Positions 47,354-56,259 of a stretch of 64,000 bases of DNA are shown here, one piece after another (the first letter of the stretch is position 1; every line of letters begins with the position of its first letter). The notes below the pieces were generated by a model that saw only the letters and a program-made list of their open reading frames with translations, had not been told where the DNA came from and did not search any database. The position numbers were made by a program, and so were the translations under genes. The stretch spans positions 1,612,001 through 1,676,000 of the forward strand of contig NZ_CP013747.1 of the NCBI RefSeq assembly GCF_001484605.1, read 5' to 3'. This stretch comes from Pseudarthrobacter sulfonivorans. Its GTDB lineage: Bacteria > Actinomycetota > Actinomycetes > Actinomycetales > Micrococcaceae.

Positions 47354-47557
47354 ATATTAGCGTTTTAAACAACAAAGGCAGTTCGGACAATTTGTCCGCA
47401 TGGCCTCGCATTGTTCTGCCCGCAGAACAGGCAAAGCTCAAGATTTGCTCAATTTTGTTTTCTGAAACCACTATGTATTTGGGTTCCCTTCAACTAGCGT
47501 TCTAAGTGACCTGAGTCCGGCTGGTCCGGGTCCTCAATGACGAGAAGAAAGTGAACG
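47354..47557. promoter_or_regulatory. Palindrome-rich leader of the PQQ dehydrogenase gene
   Basis: Three inverted repeats occur in 65 bp: CGGACAATTTGTCCG at 47384-47398, GTTCTG/CAGAAC at 47413-47428, and GCAAA/TTTGC at 47431-47448. The first is a perfect 15-bp palindrome with an A/T core, operator-like. The second may be the Ebo-operon end hairpin. No T tract follows. Confidence 0.45.
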
Positions 47558-49759
47558 ATGACTGTTAATCGACACGGGATAGCGGAAGCTCCCGGGCATC
47601 GTATCGATGCCACCGGTTTTACAAAGAAGCGCTCAGCTCGAGCGGGCGCGGTCCTGGCTATGGCTGCGCTGATCGCTACCTCCTTCGCCGTCGGCCCGGC
47701 GCAGGCCCAGCAGGACGGCACCGGTCCCGGGGTAGCTCCGCCCGACACCAGCTTTCAGAAGGTAACGCTCAACGACGGCCCGGGCGAGCCCGTGGACCTC
47801 GCGGTGCTGCCCAACAACGACGTCCTGCACACCACACGCGGCGGCGAAGTCTGGCTCAATGACGCAGACACCGGCCTCAACACCTTGGCCGCAACACTGG
47901 ATGTCTACCAGCATGACGAAGAGGGCCTGCAGAGCATCGCTCTTGACCCCAAGTTCGGGACCGGGGGCAACAACTGGATTTACCTGTACTACTCACCGCC
48001 GCAGAACACTCCTGTGGATGATCCCGCTACCACCGGCGTCAACGAGGGGGACGCGCCCTTCAGCGGCACGGCGGTGGACTTCGAGAAGTTCAAGGGCTCC
48101 CTTAAGCTTTCGCGTTTCCAGTTCAACGGTTCCTCCATCGACCTCGCCAGTGAGCAGGAGATCATCGAAGTCCCCGTTGACCGCGGCATCTGCTGCCACG
48201 TCGGCGGCGACATTGTCTTCGATGCCGAGGGCAACCTGTACCTCTCCACCGGTGACGACACTAACCCGTTCCAGTCAGGCGGCTTCACCCCCATCGACGA
48301 ACGCCCCACCAGCAACCCCGCGCTCGATGCGCAGCGGACCTCTGCGAACACCAATGACCTGCGCGGAAAGGTCCTGCGCATCACGCCCAAGGCGGGCGGC
48401 GGCTACACCATCCCGGCAGGCAACCTGTTCCAGCCTGGAACTCCCCAGACCCGGCCTGAGATCTACGTGATGGGCTTGCGGAACCCCTTCCGTATTGAAC
48501 TCAGCCGGACCACCGGTGATCTCTTCATCGCCGACTACTCGCCCGACGCCCGTACCGCCAACCCTCTCCGCGGCCCCTCGGGTACGGGCAAGTGGGCAAC
48601 CGTCACCGAGCCTTCCAACTACGGCTGGCCCTACTGCGCCACCGCTGAACTGCCGTACGTCGACTACGACTTCGCTACCGGCACCTCCGGTGAAACATTC
48701 AACTGTGCAGCTCCCGTGAACGATTCGCCGAACAATACCGGCCTCCGTGAGCTGCCCCCTGTTGCCCAGCCCGAGGTCTGGTACTCCTACGGCGCCTCTC
48801 CCGAATTCCCCGAGCTGGAAACCGGCGGAATCGGCCCCATGGCCGGCCCTGCCTACGACTTCAACGAGAAGGCAACCAAGGGCGATGCACCGGTTGCCTG
48901 GCCGTCCTACTTCGACGGCAAGTCCTTCTTCTACGAATGGACCCGCGACTACATCAAGGGCATGACTGTGGAGAACGGTGAACTCGCCTCAATCGAGAAC
49001 GTCGTCGACTCCCTCGTGGTCGATAACCCCATCGACATGGAATTCGGACCCAATGGTGCCCTCTACGTCCTTGAATACGGTGACGGCTACTTCGGCGAGA
49101 ACCCTGACGCGCAGCTTTCCCGGATCGACTTCATCGGCGCGGGCGGCAACCACAGCCCTGTTGCTGTAGCCTCCGGCACTCCGACTGCGGGAGCATCACC
49201 GCTGACCGTGCAGTTCTCGAGCGAAGGCACAGCCGACGCCGACGGCGACAAGATCCGCTACGAGTGGGACTTCAACTCCGACGGCGTCGTTGACTCCGGG
49301 GAAGCAAACCCCACCTGGACCTATGAGGAAATCGGAACCTACACCGCGAGCCTGAAGGTCACAGATCAGGGCGGCAAGCACCGTGGGCGCCACTCCTCTG
49401 CCGAGGTGGCAATCGAGGTAGGCAACCAGGCGCCGGTCATTGAGTTCATCAGCCCGGTTGCAGGCCAGGAATTCCACTTCGGTGACACCGTCAGCTATGA
49501 GGTTCGGGTCACCGATGACCAGCCTGTTGACTGCTCGCTGGTTCAGGTGACCTACATCCTCGGCCACCACACGCACGGTCACCCGCAGACCACCACCTCG
49601 GGCTGCACCGGCACCATCACCACCACCGTCCCGGAGGGCCATGACCCAGCCGTAGACGACCTCTCAGCCGTCTTCAGCGCGAGTTACACCGACGCCGGTG
49701 ACGCCGTGTCAGCTCCGCTGACCCGGACCGCTGAGGTGGTACTTGCGGTAGCCAACTGA
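47558..49759 (+). CDS. Secreted PQQ-type glucose/sorbosone dehydrogenase with PKD domain
   Basis: A 733-residue exported protein. A signal peptide ends at AQAQQ near residue 50. Residues 65-520 are a six-bladed soluble aldose-dehydrogenase-like propeller: DLAVLPNNDVLHTTRGGEVW, GGDIVFDAEGNLYLSTGDD, YVMGLRNPFRIELS and GPNGALYVLEYGDGYFG. A PKD domain (about 530-615, YEWDFNSDGVVDSGEANPTW) and a C-terminal beta domain follow. Such proteins oxidise sugars outside the cell or bind glycans. Its transcript ends in a strong terminator at 49816. It follows the Ebo-type operon with its own promoter region. Confidence 0.88.
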   Translation: MTVNRHGIAEAPGHRIDATGFTKKRSARAGAVLAMAALIATSFAVGPAQAQQDGTGPGVAPPDTSFQKVTLNDGPGEPVDLAVLPNNDVLHTTRGGEVWLNDADTGLNTLAATLDVYQHDEEGLQSIALDPKFGTGGNNWIYLYYSPPQNTPVDDPATTGVNEGDAPFSGTAVDFEKFKGSLKLSRFQFNGSSIDLASEQEIIEVPVDRGICCHVGGDIVFDAEGNLYLSTGDDTNPFQSGGFTPIDERPTSNPALDAQRTSANTNDLRGKVLRITPKAGGGYTIPAGNLFQPGTPQTRPEIYVMGLRNPFRIELSRTTGDLFIADYSPDARTANPLRGPSGTGKWATVTEPSNYGWPYCATAELPYVDYDFATGTSGETFNCAAPVNDSPNNTGLRELPPVAQPEVWYSYGASPEFPELETGGIGPMAGPAYDFNEKATKGDAPVAWPSYFDGKSFFYEWTRDYIKGMTVENGELASIENVVDSLVVDNPIDMEFGPNGALYVLEYGDGYFGENPDAQLSRIDFIGAGGNHSPVAVASGTPTAGASPLTVQFSSEGTADADGDKIRYEWDFNSDGVVDSGEANPTWTYEEIGTYTASLKVTDQGGKHRGRHSSAEVAIEVGNQAPVIEFISPVAGQEFHFGDTVSYEVRVTDDQPVDCSLVQVTYILGHHTHGHPQTTTSGCTGTITTTVPEGHDPAVDDLSAVFSASYTDAGDAVSAPLTRTAEVVLAVAN

Positions 49760-49815
49760 TGCTCCGCGGAGTAACAGTGTGACTGCACTGCAAGGGCCAC
49801 TGACCTGACAACGAA

Positions 49816-49858
49816 GCGGACCCTGTTCCAGCCAAAGGCTGGAACAGGGTCCGCTTTT
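49816..49858 (+). terminator. Strong intrinsic terminator
   Basis: Arms 49816-49833 and 49837-49854 (GCGGACCCTGTTCCAGCC and complement) form an 18-bp perfect stem with a 3-base loop followed by TTTT. It lies 57 bp after the PQQ dehydrogenase stop and just before the convergent ROK gene. Confidence 0.92.
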
Positions 49859-49883
49859 CGTCCCGAAGTAGCCGCAGACGAAG

Positions 49884-51143
49884 TTACATTGGCTGACTCG
49901 GCGCGCCGGCGTCGTCGTCCTGGGGACGCAGGAAACCGGCGGGATCCCGGATCAGGGGTTCGAATGCGAGCTCTGCTGCACCAACCAGAATGGGATCTTC
50001 ACCAAGGGGGGCCAGTTCAATCGCCACGTTCTCCCAGGGACCGCGTCTTCCGGGGGTGCGCAGCGCCTCGCTGAGGGTGCCAGGTGAGGCGCGAACGAGG
50101 ATGCGCAGGAAGCCGCCCAACACAATTAGGGAGGGATTCAGCAGATTGACGATGCTTTTCAGCCCGATGGCCAGCAACTGGATCTGCCGTTCGATGATTG
50201 CGCCCACCTCCTGGGACGCTGACTCGTCCTGCAGTTTCTCCAAGACGGCCTCTTCGAGATTTTCCGTTTCACCGGCCGGGAGTCCGATGGCCGCGATCAG
50301 TTCTTCACGAGTGACCTCGGCTTCGAGGCAGCCAGTGGACCCGCACGTGCATTGCGCGCCGCCCGAGCGCACGTGTGTGTGCCCCAACTGCCCGGCGAAA
50401 CCGGTGGCACCGCGAATGAGGCGGCCTCCGCTGACGACGCCTCCGCCGATGCCGCTCGCCCCTCCGTAGAGGTAAACGAGGTCCGAAACGTCGCGGCCCG
50501 CACCGAAGGTCGCCTGTGCACGCGCCCCCACGACGGCGTCATTTGCGGCGATGACCGGAAGTTTCAGGGCGTCGCTGAGGAGCGCTGCGAGCGGCTGGTC
50601 ACGCCAGCCAAGATGGGGCGCTTCGATGACGGTGCCATCCACGGGATCCACCAGCCCTGGTACGGCGAGCCCCACGCCCATAATCCGGTGCCGGGCAGGT
50701 AGCGACGTGCGCATGCCCGTGTAGATGGCTGTCACAATGTTCACGACTTCCGCTACCGACGGCGGCCGGACGGTGTGGAAGCGGACGGGGTTCACGATGT
50801 GACCGCCCAGAGACACAAGCGCAACGCTGACGACGTCGATATCCGGGTTAACCGACAGTGCCAGCGCGCCCGGACTCGGCTCAATCATGATGCTGGGGCG
50901 ACCATGCTGTTGGGCCTGGTCGAGGTCGCTCTCCAGGACAAGGCCCAGCTGGGCGAGTTCACCGACGAGAGCGGCGATCGTCGATCGGTTAAGTCCGGTG
51001 GCCCGGGTCAGTTGTGCGCGGGAGACGCCGTCCATGGAGTGCACCAAACCCAGCACGGTCGAAAGATTATGCTGCCGGGTGGAATCGCGGTTGTTTCCCA
51101 GGTTCGTACCGGCGACACTGCGCCGAATGCGTTCATCGTGCAA
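49884..51143 (-). CDS. ROK family transcriptional regulator
   Basis: A 419-residue ROK repressor. The helix-turn-helix (residues 25-75) includes SRAQLTRATGLNRSTIAALV; the sensor domain has GVGLAVPGLVDPVDGTV and the zinc motif CTCGSTGCLEAEV. The kinase-like ATP site is degenerate, as normal for regulators. It is downstream of the polyprenyl synthase on the same strand, separated by 107 bp, and is a candidate regulator of the ABC/prenyl operon. It is clearly a different subgroup from the ROK protein at 38470. Confidence 0.92.
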   Translation of the reverse strand: MHDERIRRSVAGTNLGNNRDSTRQHNLSTVLGLVHSMDGVSRAQLTRATGLNRSTIAALVGELAQLGLVLESDLDQAQQHGRPSIMIEPSPGALALSVNPDIDVVSVALVSLGGHIVNPVRFHTVRPPSVAEVVNIVTAIYTGMRTSLPARHRIMGVGLAVPGLVDPVDGTVIEAPHLGWRDQPLAALLSDALKLPVIAANDAVVGARAQATFGAGRDVSDLVYLYGGASGIGGGVVSGGRLIRGATGFAGQLGHTHVRSGGAQCTCGSTGCLEAEVTREELIAAIGLPAGETENLEEAVLEKLQDESASQEVGAIIERQIQLLAIGLKSIVNLLNPSLIVLGGFLRILVRASPGTLSEALRTPGRRGPWENVAIELAPLGEDPILVGAAELAFEPLIRDPAGFLRPQDDDAGAPSQPM

Positions 51144-51250
51144 CGGCGGTTTCAGGTCCTTCCTGGCAGATCGCCTCGGTGCCGGATTTGTTCTTTCATG
51201 ATAGCGGCAGAACGGGCAGTATCTACGAGCAGGGAATCGCCAAGGTGCGG

Positions 51251-52333
51251 TCAGCGTGAGCTGAGGTCGGAGATGACAGAGAACAGCATGCGTTCAAGGG
51301 TCCTGCGCAGGGCATCCGGCACTCCGTCTGACTCCAGGTGCATCACTGCGAGGAGGGCATTCTCTGTGGCCAGCGTAATGGCGTAGTTCTTTGCGCCGCA
51401 GGACACCAGCACGGATCGAACGTACTCGGCGTCCGCGGCAGTCATGTCCTGGGACCCGACGAGTGTAGCGATCCTGGTCCATTCCGGCCGCGTGGCTGCA
51501 TAGGAGAGCAGAGCCGTCCGTTTGCCTTCCCTGAGGTCCCCCCAGCTGGTCTTCCCGGTGCGGCTTTCATTCCCGAATACGCCCAGCACGTCATCGGCGA
51601 TCTGATATGCGATTCCGGCGTAACGTCCAAAGGCAGTCAGCGCGGTCACCACCGGTTCCGGCGCCGCGGCCAGTATGGCACCTGCCTGAAGCGGCGCCTC
51701 GAACGAGTAGACAGACGTCTTCTGGTGGGCCGTCCTGGTGATGTCTTCGAGTGAGGGCATGTCCGGTGTCCGGCTGAACTCGATGTCAAGGACCTCCCCG
51801 CCGACGGAGGAAAAAATTGCGTCATCGAGGATATCGTTCAGCCGCTGGCGCACGGAGGCCGGCGCTTCAATGGACCTCAGCAGGCGGTAGGCGCTGGACA
51901 GGGCCAGATCCCCGGCGAGAACCCCGGCCGAGACCCCGGCATGGTCCGCGGCCGCCGGGGGCTCCCCCGCACGCAGGGCTCGGCTTCTGTAATGACCGGA
52001 GACGTTGGGGATGCCGCGACGCACAAAATCACGGTCAATGACGTCGTCGTGAATGAGGAGCGCGCTGTGCAGCAGTTCGTACGAGGCGGCAAGCTCCGCA
52101 GCGCTGGAGAAATCAGTGCCGCCCAACTGCCGGTAGGCCAGCATGACCAACCGCGGGCGGGAGCGTTTGCCGCCCGCGGTTGCTCTTTCAAGTGCTTCCC
52201 AGAGGCCAAGATAGGTCGCGTTCACGGCGACAGCGCGCAGCTTCGCGTCAGCGAAGAATCGCTGGAGCGAATCTTCAACCAACTCGAGGTCCGCGTTGCC
52301 GTTCAGCCGGCGATCCACATTCAGGAACTTCAC
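51251..52333 (-). CDS. Polyprenyl (geranylgeranyl-type) diphosphate synthase
   Basis: A 360-residue trans-isoprenyl diphosphate synthase. The first Asp-rich motif is LLIHDDVIDRDFVRRG and the second is YQIADDVLGVFGNESRTGKT, with the actinobacterial WGDLREGKRTALLSYA segment. GGKRSRPRLVMLAYRQLGG is the conserved IPP-binding part. It makes a C15-C25-type prenyl diphosphate, probably GGPP. GTG at 52333 is 53 bp from the permease stop, so it is the last gene of the ATPase-permease operon. It can supply the EboC prenyltransferase. Confidence 0.9.
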   Translation of the reverse strand: MKFLNVDRRLNGNADLELVEDSLQRFFADAKLRAVAVNATYLGLWEALERATAGGKRSRPRLVMLAYRQLGGTDFSSAAELAASYELLHSALLIHDDVIDRDFVRRGIPNVSGHYRSRALRAGEPPAAADHAGVSAGVLAGDLALSSAYRLLRSIEAPASVRQRLNDILDDAIFSSVGGEVLDIEFSRTPDMPSLEDITRTAHQKTSVYSFEAPLQAGAILAAAPEPVVTALTAFGRYAGIAYQIADDVLGVFGNESRTGKTSWGDLREGKRTALLSYAATRPEWTRIATLVGSQDMTAADAEYVRSVLVSCGAKNYAITLATENALLAVMHLESDGVPDALRRTLERMLFSVISDLSSR

Positions 52334-52385
52334 TGCGCCGCCCTTCGCTTCGTCGTCCTGGCTCCCCGGGTCTGCCCGGAGCCGT

Positions 52386-53459
52386 CTATACCGGGCTTCC
52401 GGCGGGCTTTGTTTTTCCCCTGCGCGGCCCGCGGGCCGCAAAGCGCTGCTGCAGAAGGACTGCGACGACGATGATCAGGCCCTTGGCGAGCGCCTGGACG
52501 GAGGTGTCCAGGTTGTTCTGGGTGAAGACGTTGGTCAGGGTGCTGAAGATCAACACGCCGAGAACTGTGCCCATGATGGTGCCGCGCCCACCGATGAGCA
52601 GCGTCCCGCCGACAACGACGGCGGCAATCGCGTCGAGTTCGTAGAGAAGCCCGTGCGTGGAGGTTCCCGCAGTGGTGCGGCCGAGCATCATGATGCCCGC
52701 GATGCCCGCTGCGAGCCCGGCCAGGACATAGAGGTAGACGAGGTGGCGCTTCACCTTGATGCCGGCCAGGCGGGATGCTTCGAGGTTTCCGCCGATTGCG
52801 ATGGTCCGGCGGCCGAAGGTGGTGCGGTTCAGGAGGAACCAACCCGCCACAGCCACGATGGCGAAGATCCAAATCAGAATGGGAATGCCCAGCACTTCGG
52901 CGCGCATGACCTTCAGGAAGTCCCGGTTGCTGACAATCTGGGTGCTGCGGCCGGAGATCAGCTCGGCAAGACCCCTGGCAGCTACCAGCATCGCCAGCGT
53001 GGCAATGAAGGCGACGACGTTGCCGTACGCGATCACCAGGCCGTTGATCAGGCCGGCACCGACACCAACCGCCAGCGCCACGAGGACAATGAGGACCCAC
53101 GACGACTGGGTGGCCGCCAGTTGGACGCTGGCCAGGCTGGCAACCACGGTGGTCAGCCCCATGACCGAACCGACAGAGAGGTCGATGCCGCCCGCGGTGA
53201 TCACGAAAGTGACGCCAATGCTGATCACACCGATAATTGAGGCGTACCGGAAGATGGTGAGCAGGTTCTCGAAGTTGAGGAACCGGTCCCCACTGGTTAC
53301 CCCGCCCACCACGAAGAGCAGCGCGAGAGCAATGACCAGCCCGAGGCTGCGGCCCGCTGATCCCTTCAGAAAGTTCTGTAGAGGGTTTGCCTGGGGGTGG
53401 CTGTGGTCGGCCGGCGCGTCGTTACGCGGTTCGGCCACCTTGGTCTTCTGCTCGCTCAC
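52386..53459 (-). CDS. Sugar ABC transporter permease (RbsC family)
   Basis: A 357-residue permease with about 9-10 helices, of the ribose/xylose/inositol class. The segments FVITAGGIDLSVGSVMGLTT and GVVVGGTLLIGGRGTIMGT-like AAVVVGGTLLIGGRGTIMG are diagnostic. GTG at 53459 overlaps the ATPase stop (GTGA). It forms an importer with the ATPase encoded just upstream and the divergent binding lipoprotein at 55130. The transported sugar is unknown. Confidence 0.93.
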   Translation of the reverse strand: MSEQKTKVAEPRNDAPADHSHPQANPLQNFLKGSAGRSLGLVIALALLFVVGGVTSGDRFLNFENLLTIFRYASIIGVISIGVTFVITAGGIDLSVGSVMGLTTVVASLASVQLAATQSSWVLIVLVALAVGVGAGLINGLVIAYGNVVAFIATLAMLVAARGLAELISGRSTQIVSNRDFLKVMRAEVLGIPILIWIFAIVAVAGWFLLNRTTFGRRTIAIGGNLEASRLAGIKVKRHLVYLYVLAGLAAGIAGIMMLGRTTAGTSTHGLLYELDAIAAVVVGGTLLIGGRGTIMGTVLGVLIFSTLTNVFTQNNLDTSVQALAKGLIIVVAVLLQQRFAARGPRRGKTKPAGSPV

Positions 53460-54976
53460 GCGGCACTTCCCTTCATAACGAGGTCGAGCACACCGTGCTC
53501 GTCTATATCGCTTGCTTTGGTTTGGGTGAGGACCTTGCCGTCGTCGATAACAAGTACGTTGTCGGCGAGGCCCAGAACTTCCTCGATTTCGCTCGAAACG
53601 ACGATGATGGCCGTCCCGGCTTCCGCGAGTTTGCGGATCAGATCGTAAATCTCGGAGCGCGCACCGACGTCGACGCCGCGTGTGGGCTCGTCCAGCAGCA
53701 GCACAGACGTACCGTGCACAAGCCAACGGGCGAGGAGAATCTTTTGCTGATTTCCACCGGAAAGCGTCCGGGCGGGCCGGTCCGGATCGGCCGGACGCAA
53801 CTCCAGCGCGGCGATCTGCTCACGTGCTGCGTTCCGCTCAGCCGCTTCGTTCAAGTACCCCATGCGGGCGAAACGCTCGAATGTTGAGAGCGTGACATTC
53901 TTGAACAGCGGTTCGTCCAGGATGAGCCCCTGGCTCTTGCGTTCCTCCGGTGAGAGACCAATTCCGGCGTTGACGGCCGAGGTGACCGATCCCGGCCGTA
54001 GGGCCTTGCCGTTCACGGAGACCCGGCCCGACGAAGCCTTGCGTGCGCCGTAAATGGTCTCGAGGATCTCAGAGCGTTTCGATCCCACCAATCCGGCGAA
54101 ACCCAGAATCTCCCCGGCCCGCACAGTGAGGCTTACCTTCTCGAAGTGTCCGTAAAGCTCCAGGTTGTCCACGTCCAGCACCACGGGAGCATCAGCCGGG
54201 ACGGGCTTCCTCTCCGGGAACACATTAGCGACGTCCCTGCCCGTCATCAGGCGAATCAGCTCTGACTTTTGCGTGTCAGTAACGCTGAGGCCGTTTGCCG
54301 TGCTGCGCCCGTCCTTGATCACCGAGATGCGATCACCGATCTGCCGGATCTCTTCGAGACGGTGCGAGATGTACACGACGGCAATGCCCTGGGCGGTGAG
54401 TTCACGAACCACCCGGAACAGGTTGGAAACCTCACCGGAGTCGAGGATGGCACTGGGCTCATCCATGATGATCAGCTTGGTATCACGCGACAGGGCTCTC
54501 GCCATGCTGACGATCTGCTTGTTGGCGGCGGAAAGCGTACCCACCTCCGTTGACGGCGAAAGACTGCCGTGCCCGAGCCGCTTCAGGAGCGTACGCGCAA
54601 TCGCGTTGGTCTTCTTTACGTGGAGAACGCCTCCGGTGGAACGCTCGTGTCCGAGAAAGATGTTCTCGGCTACGGAAAGCCCATCGACGACGTCGAGCTC
54701 CTGGTACATGGTGGCGATGCCCAGATCGAGCGCCGCAGTGGGACGAGGGAGGGTAATCTGCTTGCCCTCCCAGCGGATTTCTCCGCCATCAGGCTGGTGA
54801 ACGCCCGAGAGTGTCTTGATGAGAGTGGATTTGCCCGCTCCGTTCTGACCCATGACGCAGTGGACTTCTCCCGGAAGTACCTGCAGATCGACGCCTTTCA
54901 ACGCCTGGACGCCAGCAAAACGCTTGGTAAGTCCCCGAACTTCGAGCAACGGCCGTGGCTGATCTTCTTCGAACAT
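53456..54976 (-). CDS. Sugar ABC transporter ATP-binding protein (RbsA/MglA family)
   Basis: A 506-residue protein with two fused ATPase domains. The first has Walker A GQNGAGKST, signature LSAANKQIVSMARAL and Walker B LIIMDEPSA; the second has LSGGNQQKILLARWL and VLLLDEPTRGVD, but a degenerate Walker A (GLVGSKRSE), as usual in this class. It is first in the operon with the permease and the polyprenyl synthase. Its promoter region is shared with the divergent binding-protein gene. Confidence 0.94.
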   Translation of the reverse strand: MFEEDQPRPLLEVRGLTKRFAGVQALKGVDLQVLPGEVHCVMGQNGAGKSTLIKTLSGVHQPDGGEIRWEGKQITLPRPTAALDLGIATMYQELDVVDGLSVAENIFLGHERSTGGVLHVKKTNAIARTLLKRLGHGSLSPSTEVGTLSAANKQIVSMARALSRDTKLIIMDEPSAILDSGEVSNLFRVVRELTAQGIAVVYISHRLEEIRQIGDRISVIKDGRSTANGLSVTDTQKSELIRLMTGRDVANVFPERKPVPADAPVVLDVDNLELYGHFEKVSLTVRAGEILGFAGLVGSKRSEILETIYGARKASSGRVSVNGKALRPGSVTSAVNAGIGLSPEERKSQGLILDEPLFKNVTLSTFERFARMGYLNEAAERNAAREQIAALELRPADPDRPARTLSGGNQQKILLARWLVHGTSVLLLDEPTRGVDVGARSEIYDLIRKLAEAGTAIIVVSSEIEEVLGLADNVLVIDDGKVLTQTKASDIDEHGVLDLVMKGSAA

Positions 54977-55129
54977 GCGACGAACCTAACACATTATGTC
55001 GGCAATCGGTACAAGGTCGTCGATTTCTTACATTCTTCTGTTATTGTGATTGCAGTCACGCAAAGTAGCGGGCATCAAAGAGCATGCTGCACCAGGCGAA
55101 GACGCACTTAACTCATTGAGGAGATACAC

Positions 55130-56173
55130 ATGCTTGCAGTTCGTACGGGCCGGAAGTTGCTCGTCACCACCGCTGCCTTCCTTGCTGTCGGCGCCCTTGT
55201 CACCGGGTGTACATCAGGCGGGGGCGCGACCAACACGCAGCCGACCAACGCATCGGTTGAAGGCAACCAGGCCCAGGGTGACAGAGTAGTCATCGGCTTC
55301 TCCGGCCCCGCGGCAGACCACGGCTGGCTCGGCGCTATCAACTCCGCAGCTCTTGCGGAGGCGAAGAAGTACGGGGACATCGACCTGCGGGTTGCCGAAG
55401 GAACTAACGACGCGAACCTGCAGATCAGCCAGGTTGAGCAGTTCATCAACGACCGCGTCGATGCCATCGTCCTCCTGCCTACCGACGGCGCCGCACTGAC
55501 TCCCGTTGCCACCCAGGCAATGGAAGCCGGCATCCCCGTCATCAACGTTGACCGTGAATTCTCGAGCTCCTTCGCAGCACGCGCCACCATCCTGGGCGAC
55601 AACTACGGCATGGGCGTCAGCGCCGGCACCTACATCTGCGAGCAGCTCAAGGATAAAAAAGACGCAGTCGTCGCCGAGATCGCAGGCATCGACTCGTTGC
55701 CCCTGACACAGGACCGCAGCAAGGGCTTCAAGGACTCGCTGGAGGCCTGCGGCCTCAACGTGGACAACCGCGTTGCAGCCGACTTCACCGTCCAGGGCGG
55801 CGAGGCTGCAACGTCACAGCTCCTGTCGGCAGCGCCCAAGATCGATGCCCTCTGGAACCACGACGACGATCAGGGCATCGGCGTCCTGGCAGCGATCGAC
55901 AACGCAGGCCGCAAGGACTTCTTCATGGTCGGCGGCGCCGGCTCGGCTAACGCCATGCGCGAGATCCAGTCCGGCGATAGCGTCCTCAAAGCTACCGTCA
56001 TCTACCCCGCGACCCAGGCCGCAGACGGGATCCGCCTCGCGCGCCTGATCTCCCAGAACAAGGCCATGAGTGACCTCGTGGAAGTTGAAGTCCCGAAGCG
56101 CATCGTTTTGAACGCACCGGTTGTCAACAGCGGAAACGTTGCGCAGTACCTGCCGACGGCCTTCGAATCGTAG
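55130..56173 (+). CDS. Sugar ABC transporter substrate-binding lipoprotein (RbsB type)
   Basis: A 347-residue type I periplasmic-binding-protein. The signal peptide ends in the lipobox VTGC. The mature part shows VVIGFSGPAADHGWLGAINS, then VDAIVLLPTDGAALTPVATQ and IPVINVDREF, typical of ribose/inositol-type binders. GAGGAGATACAC is a good ribosome binding site. It is divergent from the ATPase/permease operon and followed by a Gfo/Idh/MocA dehydrogenase after a terminator-like hairpin, suggesting the ligand is oxidised after import. Confidence 0.93.
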   Translation: MLAVRTGRKLLVTTAAFLAVGALVTGCTSGGGATNTQPTNASVEGNQAQGDRVVIGFSGPAADHGWLGAINSAALAEAKKYGDIDLRVAEGTNDANLQISQVEQFINDRVDAIVLLPTDGAALTPVATQAMEAGIPVINVDREFSSSFAARATILGDNYGMGVSAGTYICEQLKDKKDAVVAEIAGIDSLPLTQDRSKGFKDSLEACGLNVDNRVAADFTVQGGEAATSQLLSAAPKIDALWNHDDDQGIGVLAAIDNAGRKDFFMVGGAGSANAMREIQSGDSVLKATVIYPATQAADGIRLARLISQNKAMSDLVEVEVPKRIVLNAPVVNSGNVAQYLPTAFES

Positions 56174-56184
56174 GACCGAATGCT

Positions 56185-56218
56185 GGGGGCGTCCTGTCGC
56201 TGACAGGGCGCCCCCTTT
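56185..56218 (+). terminator. Hairpin after the binding-protein gene
   Basis: GGGGGCGTCCTGTC pairs with GACAGGGCGCCCCC (one G-T pair) around a 3-base loop, followed by TTT. It lies 12 bp after the stop and 40 bp before the dehydrogenase start, so it may limit read-through from the abundant binding-protein transcript. Confidence 0.8.
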
Positions 56219-56259
56219 CGATCCACCTGTTATACAACTGCCGCCGGACAAGAGGAAAC

